Source: Phycisphaerae bacterium (GTDB lineage Bacteria; Planctomycetota; Phycisphaerae; UBA1845; Fen-1342). From it: a DNA stretch of 8,993 nt. The stretch spans positions 1 to 8,993 of the forward strand of contig JAFGRR010000167.1 of the NCBI GenBank assembly GCA_016935035.1, written 5' to 3'. Positions within the stretch are counted from its first letter, which is position 1, and the number at the start of each line of letters is the position of its first letter. Made by a program: the position numbers and the translations under genes. Below, one piece after another: positions 1 through 6,500 of the stretch. The notes beneath the pieces are model-generated. The model did not search any database. It was not told the origin of the DNA and saw only the letters and a list, made by a program, of their open reading frames with translations.

Positions 1-288
1 GCTGAGATCATCGCCGCCGTCCGTGCGGCGGCCGGTCAGGCACGCCGCTGGTACGCCCGGCCCATCCTGCTCTGGCAAGCGACTGCGGCGTGCCTTGTGC
101 TGTGCACGGCGACATGGCTGTTAAGCGGCGTTGGCCAGCCATCGACGGTGGGTGACAGCAGCACAGCGTCAGAAGCCGGCGGTGTTGTCATCGACCTTGA
201 TGAGCCGCTCTTTCCGGATGTGTCATCATCGCCGGATCGCATGGATGTATCCCGTTGGCGGGTTTGTATATCACAAGTAACGGAGTGA
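1..288 (+). CDS. C-terminal part of a one-pass membrane protein (5' end outside the window)
   Basis: The first reading frame is open from base 1 to a TGA at 286-288, giving 95 visible residues, so the gene begins upstream of the window. After an Arg-rich stretch (R8, R15, R16, R20 of the visible part) comes one hydrophobic segment at about residues 21-44 (PILLWQATAACLVLCTATWL region). It is followed by about 50 polar, Ser/Asp-rich residues. By the positive-inside rule the N-terminal part is cytoplasmic and the tail is outside. No family is recognisable from this fragment. The stop lies 7 bp before the next start, so the two genes are probably cotranscribed. The arrangement (cytosolic N-part, single TM, short outer tail, upstream of an exported protein) would fit an anti-sigma-type membrane regulator, but that is only a guess because the informative N-terminus is missing. 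Confidence 0.6.
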   Translation, partial: AEIIAAVRAAAGQARRWYARPILLWQATAACLVLCTATWLLSGVGQPSTVGDSSTASEAGGVVIDLDEPLFPDVSSSPDRMDVSRWRVCISQVTE

Positions 289-295
289 ATAGACT

Positions 296-1123
296 ATGAG
301 TAACCGCTACCTGATCTCGACTATCGCGTGCGTTCTTGTCACCGGCCTCAGCGTCGCCGTCGCGCAAGAGAACCGATCCACCGCGCAAATCGAGCTGAGG
401 ATCATACAGATCGATCCGCAGAACTCGGTGGGTGCCGAGATCATGTCCGCCTGGAACGCCGAGATTGAGAAATCGCGCAAGCCGGCCGAGGACAGGCCTG
501 AGAAGGCCGAGGCCACGCCGACGCCCGGCAAAACTGGCGACGACAAGGACGTGACATTCGACGTGCTAGCGTGCGATGCCGACAAGTTGTTCCGCGGCCT
601 ACTGGACGACCAGGAGGAGCCCGGTGCCTGCAAACTCACCATGGCGCAGAACGCTGACATCGTGCTCAAGCGGGAACTTTGGAATTCCGGCGCCGGCAAA
701 CTCATCTCGGCACCGCGGCTGATGGCACAAATCGGCCAGGAGTCGGGCATCTCTATCGGCCGAAAGGTGCCGTACATGGTCAAACGCGATGACGGGAGCT
801 TTGTCATCAAGGAGTCCGACGAACTGCGCGAGGGCATTTCCGCCGACGTGAAGGTCAGTGACGTCAAGAAGTCCGAGTCGGGCGACGCTTCAACGTGTCA
901 GGTCGACATTCACCTGAAGATCAGCAGCGTCACCGGCCGCCAGCCAATCGCCGATGTTCCGTTCGACGTTGGTCCGCCGATCATCTCGTCGCGCGAGACC
1001 GCCAGCACCATTCGCATTGCCACGAGCACAGACGTAGTCATGCGTACGCCACAGACCAATCAGGACGACCTACCCGTTTTTGTGGCGATCTCGGTGAAGA
1101 TCATCGAGACGCCGGAGCCATAG
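296..1123 (+). CDS. Exported secretin-domain-like protein, 275 aa
   Basis: ATG at 296 is preceded by GGAG at 282-285, ten bases upstream. Residues 1-23 form a Sec signal peptide (positive start, hydrophobic ISTIACVLVTGLSVAV, likely cut after AVA). Residues 25-45 look like a beta strand pair, and residues 55-85 are a charged Lys/Glu/Pro linker. From about residue 135 the pattern matches the C-terminal secretin domain of GspD/PilQ-type proteins. It has 'ISAPRLMAQIGQESGISIGRKVPY', then a 'GI.ADVKVS' strand, a 'VDIHLKISSVTG' strand, an 'ISSRETASTIRIATSTDVVM' strand pair and a final 'LPVFVAISVKIIE' strand like the usual 'LLVFVTPRII'. The N0-N3 domains, the inner gate loop (GG...VPxLGDIPxLG) and any S-domain are absent. 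It therefore cannot be a full secretin. It may be a small envelope protein using the same beta fold, or a degenerate relative. It follows a membrane-protein gene by 7 bp. Signal peptide and coding status are firm; family assignment is moderate. Confidence 0.75.
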   Translation: MSNRYLISTIACVLVTGLSVAVAQENRSTAQIELRIIQIDPQNSVGAEIMSAWNAEIEKSRKPAEDRPEKAEATPTPGKTGDDKDVTFDVLACDADKLFRGLLDDQEEPGACKLTMAQNADIVLKRELWNSGAGKLISAPRLMAQIGQESGISIGRKVPYMVKRDDGSFVIKESDELREGISADVKVSDVKKSESGDASTCQVDIHLKISSVTGRQPIADVPFDVGPPIISSRETASTIRIATSTDVVMRTPQTNQDDLPVFVAISVKIIETPEP

Positions 1124-1243
1124 AGACGGCAGGCGCAGCGCCGGCGTAGCGCGACGATCCGACACCCGGTGAACGCGACGGGCATATGGCCCGCCGCTCG
1201 GAGTGACGCAACGGAGAGGGGCGATGAGAAACTGGAGCCGCAA

Positions 1244-1263
1244 CGCCGTCCCGACGGACGGCG
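1244..1263. terminator. GC-rich hairpin, possible transcription stop
   Basis: CGCCGTCC (1244-1251) and GGACGGCG (1256-1263) form a perfect 8-bp stem around the tetraloop CGAC. It lies 120 bp past the stop of the secretin-like gene in a convergent intergenic space, so stopping that transcript is a reasonable role. There is no U tract, so a Rho-independent function is unproven. It could also be a small dispersed palindrome. Confidence 0.3.
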
Positions 1264-1309
1264 CAGGCTACTCGCCACGACCACGACTCTCCTGCGATTT
1301 CCTTCATAC

Positions 1310-1431
1310 CTATCCCAAAACCGCGATTCTGATCCGAGCCGCGACCGTGAGGGAGCGGTTGTGCCGTAAAACGAACGGTTTCTCAGTCAACCGCTTCCTT
1401 ACGGGCGCGGCTCGGTACGGTTTTGGGATAG
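1310..1431. repeat. 122-bp long imperfect palindrome (MITE/REPIN-like element)
   Basis: The two ends are perfect 14-bp inverted copies: CTATCCCAAAACCG at 1310-1323 and CGGTTTTGGGATAG at 1418-1431. Further in, CCGAGCCGCG (1334-1343) pairs with CGCGGCTCGG (1406-1415). Then 1345-1361 pairs with 1388-1404 over 17 positions, two of them G-U. The tip is a 26-base loop with its own 4-bp mini-stem (CCGT 1364-1367 with ACGG 1375-1378). In all about 41 base pairs form, interrupted by a 10/2-base internal loop and one A/G mismatch. The precise outer ends suggest a small mobile, non-coding element. No clean target duplication is visible (only CTTC at 1302-1305 and 1432-1435, slightly offset). From memory, the inner string GCGACCGTGAGGGAGC resembles a repeat scattered in planctomycete genomes; I cannot confirm this here. 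Confidence 0.75.
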
Positions 1432-1441
1432 CTTCTACTTT

Positions 1442-1541
1442 CTACTGGCTGGTCTGCGGGCCGGTGGACTGCTGCTGGAACTGCACGAAGTCATCCATGT
1501 CCACGTTGCCGCACAAGGGCCAGGGCTGCGAAGTCGGCGTT
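1442..1541 (-). pseudogene. Relic of a dockerin-type C-terminal tail
   Basis: Read on the minus strand and ending at TAG (1442-1444), the sequence encodes CGNVDMDDFVQFQQQSTGP followed by QTSQ and stop. This matches the last half-repeat of planctomycete dockerin-like tails (DGDVDxxDFxxFQxCxTGP) and is close in style to the end of the large protease in this window. Upstream the frame gives unrelated residues (TPTSQPWPL). The neighbouring frame at 1521-1541 reads NADFAAL, which could be the preceding half-repeat displaced by a frameshift. There is no start codon or full domain, and the reductase gene ends only about 70 bp further upstream on the same strand. The stop lies ten bases from the edge of the long palindrome. 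I read this as the surviving 3' end of a lost gene for an exported protein; chance similarity is possible because the match is only about 20 residues. Confidence 0.5.
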
Positions 1542-1612
1542 CTGAGGAAAGGAAAACACAGCAACTCGTAGTGTGGTGTGTCGCAGGTGCATGGCCGTGC
1601 GGTGGTCACTGG

Positions 1613-2821
1613 TCAATTTGCCCCGCCGCTCATCATCGCCTTGGCCCTTGCCACCCACTCTTCGAGATCGGGGCCTTCCAACTCTTCGGCCACCTGGGCC
1701 AGTAGCTGCGGGATTTCGAGGTTCTGCGGGCATTTCTCAAGGCACTCGCCGCACTGGACGCATTGCGACGCGTAGCCTGGGTCGCCACCGGTCATCATGC
1801 CGCTGGCGCGCAGGGCATAGATGAACTTGCCACTGGATTCGTCACCGAACATGTGCATCCGGTTGTAGATCTCGAATATCTCGGAGATCGCCACGCCGGA
1901 TGGACATGGCAGGCAATAGCCACAGCCGGTGCAACCGACCTTCATCAACTCGCGATACTTGTCGGCGACGCGCCGCACGAGCTCATGCTCGGCGTCCGTA
2001 AGTGAGTTCGGCTGGGCCGCGTCGGCGATCGCAAGATTCTCCGCGATCTGCGCCTCATCGTTCATGCCCGAAAGCGCGACCGTCACCTCCGGATGGTCCC
2101 AGATCCAACGCAGGGCCCATTCCACCGGCGTACGCTTCCGCTCAGCCTGGTCCCACAGCTCCTTCACCGCCGGCGGCGCCTCGGGCAAGGCCAGGTTGCC
2201 ACCCCGCAACGGCTCCATGACGATCACGCCCATCTGCTTCGATGCCGCGTATTTCAGGCCCACGGTGCCAGCCTGCGTCTGCTCATCGAGATAGTTGTAT
2301 TGAATCTGGCAGAAGCACCACGGATAGGCGTCCACGATGCGCGCGAATTCGTCAGGCGCGCCATGGAACGAGAAGCCGGCGTTGACGATGCGGCCGTCGG
2401 CAAGAGCCTTCTCGACAAACCCGACGACGCCTAGACGCTCCAGCTGGTCCCATGACGCGCCGTTGAGTGTGTGTAGCAGGTAGTAGTCGATGTGATCGGT
2501 GGCAAGCCGCTCAAGCTGGCGGTTGAGATAAGTGTCCATGTCTTGCCGCGTCTCAATCAACCACGACGGCAGCTTGGTGGCCAGCCTGACTTTGTCGCGA
2601 TAGCCGTCCTTCAGGGCCAACCCGACCAGCGGCTCGCTCTGACCGCCGTGATACGGCCAGGCCGTATCCAGGTAATTAACTCCGCGATCTACGGCCTCGC
2701 GAATCTGGCGAATCGCCCGCTGCTGGTCGATCGCCCCACCTTTCCCGGCCGGCAGCCGCATGCAGCCGAAGCCCAGGATGGAAAGCTCGTCCCCGTTCTT
2801 CGGCATGGTTCGATACAACAC
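1613..2821 (-). CDS. Aldo/keto reductase with C-terminal [4Fe-4S] ferredoxin domain, 402 aa
   Basis: Cytosolic NAD(P)H-type oxidoreductase of the aldo/keto reductase fold fused to a ferredoxin-like domain. The start chosen is GTG at 2819-2821, giving MLYRTMPKNGDELSILGFGCMRLP, because GAGGAG (2828-2833) sits 6 bases before it. The open frame continues upstream only to a TTG at 2837-2839, which lies before that ribosome site. Residue numbers count from the GTG. The AKR tetrad is complete: D52 (NYLDTAWPYH), Y57, K83 (ATKLPS) and H117 (YYLLHT). The barrel continues through 'VIVMEPLRGG' to about residue 275. Two cysteine sets follow: C297-x2-C300-x2-C303-x2-C306-P and C354-x2-C357-x2-C360-x3-C364-P, as expected for two [4Fe-4S] clusters. 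Length and order are normal for this family ('predicted oxidoreductase of the aldo/keto reductase family'). The substrate is unknown. It has no same-strand partner in the window. Confidence 0.93.
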   Translation of the reverse strand: MLYRTMPKNGDELSILGFGCMRLPAGKGGAIDQQRAIRQIREAVDRGVNYLDTAWPYHGGQSEPLVGLALKDGYRDKVRLATKLPSWLIETRQDMDTYLNRQLERLATDHIDYYLLHTLNGASWDQLERLGVVGFVEKALADGRIVNAGFSFHGAPDEFARIVDAYPWCFCQIQYNYLDEQTQAGTVGLKYAASKQMGVIVMEPLRGGNLALPEAPPAVKELWDQAERKRTPVEWALRWIWDHPEVTVALSGMNDEAQIAENLAIADAAQPNSLTDAEHELVRRVADKYRELMKVGCTGCGYCLPCPSGVAISEIFEIYNRMHMFGDESSGKFIYALRASGMMTGGDPGYASQCVQCGECLEKCPQNLEIPQLLAQVAEELEGPDLEEWVARAKAMMSGGAN

Positions 2822-2827
2822 GTCTTG

Positions 2828-2833
2828 CTCCTC
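2828..2833 (-). promoter_or_regulatory. Shine-Dalgarno site that fixes the reductase start
   Basis: On the minus strand GAGGAG is followed by CAAGAC and then GTG (2821-2819). The six-base spacing supports initiation at GTG. The longer frame beginning at TTG 2839 would place this purine run inside the coding sequence, and the ATG at 2806-2804 is 21 bases away, too far. Confidence 0.7.
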
Positions 2834-3130
2834 GATCAAACAGAGAACCGTTTTGTGCCATGACAGACTAACCGCAAGATCGCCAGCATCTCAACCGGAC
2901 GATAGCGACCGGCGGCGACATGCACGCGCAACACACCGAGTCTCTGGAGTGGGCCGCCGGCTATGACGCAGGCCCGGCAGACATGCGAAGTCGGCATCAG
3001 CACGATGGTCGGCCACGACGTATCAACTGCCCTGTGCCGCACCTCGACGGCGCAAAGCTCCTTGATGACCTATGTACCGAAATCGAGAAACTCTGCAAAT
3101 CCAAGTGAGATCACTGCTCGAATCGGTTGC

Positions 3131-3158
3131 CGGCGTTGATTGCCCGCCCTCAACGCCG
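3131..3158. terminator. Perfect 9-bp stem hairpin
   Basis: CGGCGTTGA (3131-3139) and TCAACGCCG (3150-3158) pair perfectly around a ten-base loop (TTGCCCGCCC). On the plus strand it is followed by TTTGCTCC, a weak T run. It could stop a rightward transcript ending near 3108, or shield the protease from read-through. Without a clear upstream gene its role is uncertain. Confidence 0.35.
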
Positions 3159-3312
3159 TTTGCTCCACACCGATAGCGCCCACGCGTTTGGAAGCCGCCT
3201 GGCAGTACGACCCAGCTCGCGGCCGTCATCTCGGGGTTGGCTGCGGCGGAGGACAACCAGACGTGTGCCGGGCGTCGTTGGTGAGTGGCCTGCCCTCCCC
3301 CTCACAGCATTG

Positions 3313-3333
3313 CTCGCGATTCGGAGCCGCGAG
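3313..3333. repeat. Short inverted repeat before an AT-rich island
   Basis: CTCGCG (3313-3318) pairs with CGCGAG (3328-3333) around nine bases. Shortly after comes ATATTTTAT (3340-3348), the most AT-rich spot in this GC-rich stretch. This could be a weak terminator or part of a promoter. The loop side contains GAGCCGCGA, a string also present in the long palindrome at 1336-1344, but the match is too short to mean much. Confidence 0.25.
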
Positions 3334-3403
3334 GTCCGATATTTTATCTGAATGAGGACGGAGCTTCCAGGAGACGCGTCAGCAGTGGAGCCAATTCAGA
3401 AGT

Positions 3404-3433
3404 TTGTTATGGGGAGTGCCGATGTGGTAGGAT
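3404..3433 (+). promoter_or_regulatory. Possible sigma-70-type promoter for the C25 protease gene
   Basis: TTGTTA (3404-3409) and TAGGAT (3428-3433) are separated by 18 bases. Each box matches the usual consensus at four of six positions. If used, the transcript would carry a leader of about 140 bases that includes the G-rich run at 3452-3475. This is a pattern match only; planctomycete promoters are often poor in such boxes. Confidence 0.25.
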
Positions 3434-3565
3434 AAACCCAACTAGAAAGCCGGGGAGGGGAACAAGGCGAATGGGAATGATGTTGTGTCGCTATCCTGGC
3501 GGGACGGGCATCCCTGTTTCCGCACATGCGACGGCACAGCTTCGACTACAAGGCGGCGGACATTG

Positions 3566-3571
3566 AAGGAG
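3566..3571 (+). promoter_or_regulatory. Shine-Dalgarno site of the C25 protease gene
   Basis: AAGGAG lies seven bases before the ATG at 3579-3581. It supports this start over the in-frame ATG at 3609 (residue 11), which has no such site and would also shorten the positive N-region of the signal peptide. Confidence 0.75.
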
Positions 3572-3578
3572 CAATTAG

Positions 3579-6500
3579 ATGGGGCTATCACGCACGCAGC
3601 GATGTCGGATGACGTGGACGTGGCTCACGGCAGCGGCCTATGCCGCCGCGGTGGGAACCGCCGCGGCGGATACGCGGCTGCACGTGTCGCCGGACGGCGG
3701 TGTCCGGATCGATAGTGTCGTGCCGGCGAGCGCCCCCAATGTAGCGGTCGAATGGTATGACGACACAGGCCTGGAGGTCGGGGTTACCCTCGACGGCCTC
3801 GATTTGCTGCGCGATGTGGCTGGTGGGGGGCAGTTCCTGGACGTCACGTGTCCCGGAACGCCAGTTGCCGGCGACACCGGCACGCCGGCGTTGCCGGTGG
3901 TTCGCCGGTTGATTGGTGTCCCACCGGGCGCTACGGTGCAACTGAACGTGGATACAGGGACGGCTTGGGATGTCGACCTGGCCAGCCTAGGGCTCAATGA
4001 GTATGTGCGGCCCGTGCAGGGCCCGGCGAGCCTGAATCCCGAGGGCCTGGAGGTTGCTTTCGGCGAAATCTATGACACCGGCGCGCGGTTACTCTCGACG
4101 CTCGTCTTCGAGGAAGCGGCATACGGCACGGACGCGTCGCTGCCGGAAGAGCGCGTCACAATCACTGAAATTGGAATCTCCCGTGGCGTGCGCCTGCATC
4201 TGCTGGAGGTGTGGCCGGTGGCCTACAACCCGGTGCGCGGCACGCTGACAATCTGGCCGCACATTGGCGTGCAGGTCCGCTTCCTGGGCGGCGAGCCGTT
4301 GCCCCTCTACCCGCACCCCTCATCGGGAATCAACCGCGTGCTGCTGAACCCCCCGCAAGCGCCCGCCAGCAGAGGCGATATGGGAGACAATTACCTGATC
4401 ATTACGGCGCAGGTTTTCGCCGGCAGCGATCCGCTGACGGAATTCATCACGGCGAAGACAGCGCAGGGCTTTAACGTGACGACGTACACGGCGTTGCCGG
4501 GGCAAAGCAAGGTTGACATCAAGAACTACATCGACAGTCTCTGGAATACGCCGGATGCGCCCGACTACGTGCTGATCATCGGTGACGCAAACGACACCAC
4601 GTACGCGGTGGCCGCGGACACGATTCCGGTGCAGATCGGCGGAGGCACCAAGTACGCGCGAACCGACATCCCGTACGTGTGCATGGATGGCGGAGACGAC
4701 TGGTTCCCCGACATCGCGGTGGGCCGCATCCCGGTCCGGCTGGTCAGCGATCTGCAGAACGTTGTCGACAAGATCCTCTCGGTTGAGGCCGCCGACTTCG
4801 CGGATCCGACGTACTGCAGCCGCGCGTCGTTCCTGAGCGGCCCGGATCCATACGCAGATGGCGATACCCGGCACGACAACAACATCGACGCTTACATCAC
4901 GCCGAACAACATCACGCCGATCCGGCTCTACACGAGCCAGGGGGCGGACACGCAGGACGTCAAGGACGCGTTCAACTATGGGACCTTCCTGAGCGTCTAC
5001 TTCGGCCACAGCGCGGGCATGCAGGCGTGGTCGGCACCGGCGATGACGTTTGCCGACATCGAGGAACTGACCAACTACCATCTCTACCCGTACCTGATCA
5101 GCTTCAGTTGCAGCTCATCGGCCTTTCACTGGATGGACGAGGGAATGTCGCCCGGCTTCCTCGAGAAGTTTCTGCGCGTTGCCGACAAGGGCGTGGCCGG
5201 TGGGTACGGCACGGCGGCGAACTTGGGCGTGTACGACTTTACGACGTGGGGGACCCTCTACGACTGTCTGATGCAGGCCACCTATGCGGACGACATTCGC
5301 GAGGTGGGGCCGGCAGCACAGGCGGCCGCTGGCCACTTCGTCGAGTTCTACGGTGCGGCGGATCCGGTCTCGCGCGACTACACGGAGCTGTTCTTCGTGT
5401 TGGGTGATCCAAGTATGCGGCTCCCCGAGCCGCCGCAAGTGAATTACCTGATCATCACTGCCGAGGAGTACGAGTACTGCAATGCCTTGCGTGACTTCGT
5501 AGCGCACAAGCGGGAGCGCGGCTTCAACACGATGGTTTACACGGTGGCATCCGGCACTTCCAACACGGACATCAAGACGTACATTCAGTCACTGTGGGGC
5601 ACGGCGGATCAGCCCGACTATGTGCTGCTCGTCGGCGACACGGCCGGCAGTACCGCGACGGTCAACACGATTCCTAACTTCACCGGTGTCGGTGACAAGT
5701 ACGCACCGACGGATTGGCCGTACGTCTGCATGGGATCCGGTGATGACTGGTACCCGGAGATCCCGATCGGGCGTTTCAGTGTGCGGGACGCGACCACGCT
5801 CGCGGATGTTGTTGAGAAGACGATTTTCGTGGAGGAAGGCAACTTCACTGATCCTGACTATGTGACGCGCGGCGCGTTCCTCGCGAACGCCGACACGAAT
5901 GGCCAGGCCGAGCCAACACACGACTGGGTCATCGATACGCTCCTCACTCCCAATGACTACACCGGCATCAAGCTCTACGCCTCCGCCGGCGCGGGTACGC
6001 AAGACGTGGCCGACGCGGTCAATAGCGGTTGCATGTTCACCTTCTACTTCGGACACAGTTCATCGTCTGGTTGGTGGTCGCCGGCCTTCGACACGAGTGA
6101 CGTCTCCGCTCTGACCAACGAGGGGATGTACTGCGTGGCCGGCGGCTGGTCCTGCAACAGCGCGGATTACACCAGCGACGAGTGCTACGGTGAGGCCTGG
6201 CTGCGTGCTCGCAAGAAAGGTGGAGTCGCGTACATTTCCGCCGCTGACTACATCTACTGGGGCAGCGTGGAAGATTGGGCCCCGTCGGTGTCCCTTGAGA
6301 AGAACTTCTTCTCATCGATCTTCGACGATGGAAACTGGACTCTTGGAGATGCTTGGGTGGCGGGGCTCTACGGGTTCCTGAAAGAGCACGGCGGCTGGGA
6401 TGGCGATCCCAACCACGCGCCAACTCAGAACTACCAGCACTGCCGCAACTTCTTCGAGGAGTTCGTGATCTTGGGCGATCCCAGCCTGGAACTGCCGCGT

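Larger units (their letters stand above)
1124..1612. other. Convergent intergenic region
   Basis: The plus-strand gene ending at 1123 and the minus-strand reductase gene ending at 1613 face each other across 489 bp. I find no intact gene here; the small open frames that cross it run through the palindrome and have no protein-like character. What it does hold is listed separately: a GC-rich hairpin at 1244-1263, a long palindrome at 1310-1431 and a minus-strand dockerin-tail relic at about 1442-1541. A weaker hairpin, GCGaCGGGC / GCCCGcCGC with one A-C mismatch around an ATATG loop, sits at 1175-1197. No T-rich run follows any of the stems, so none is a textbook intrinsic terminator. Confidence 0.6.
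2822..3578. other. Divergent intergenic region without a supported gene
   Basis: About 750 bp separate the reductase (leftward) from the protease (rightward), so promoters for both should lie here. I read all six frames. Nothing has a recognisable domain, signal peptide or good ribosome site. The most protein-like frame is 2920-3108 (plus), ending LDDLCTEIEKLCKSK, followed 22 bp later by a hairpin; I could not support it as a gene. Notable sites listed separately are hairpins at 3131-3158 and 3313-3333 and a possible promoter at 3404-3433. A G-rich stretch at 3452-3475 (GGGG, GGGG, GG, GGG) would fall within the leader of the protease transcript. Confidence 0.5.

Noticed and set aside
307..867. 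186-codon minus-strand open frame over the secretin-like gene
   Set aside because: It is antisense to a frame with a good ribosome site, signal peptide and domain pattern; its Ser-rich, low-complexity composition is typical of a shadow in GC-rich DNA.
1203..1571. 122-codon plus-strand frame across the long palindrome
   Set aside because: Most of it translates the inverted repeat and the antisense of the dockerin relic; no ribosome site and no protein character.
2837..2839. TTG as the start of the aldo/keto reductase
   Set aside because: The GAGGAG ribosome site lies downstream of it and correctly spaced for GTG at 2821, and the family normally begins at the residue encoded there.
3285..3566. 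93-codon plus-strand frame just before the protease
   Set aside because: No ribosome site, signal or domain; it runs through the likely promoter and leader of the protease gene.
3404..3578. Riboswitch in the protease leader
   Set aside because: I compared it with remembered cores of cobalamin and cyclic-di-GMP riboswitches and found no matching conserved bases.
4320..5081. 253-codon minus-strand open frame inside the protease gene
   Set aside because: Antisense to the first C25 domain, Arg/Val/Asp-rich with no recognisable motif; explained by codon bias of the real gene.
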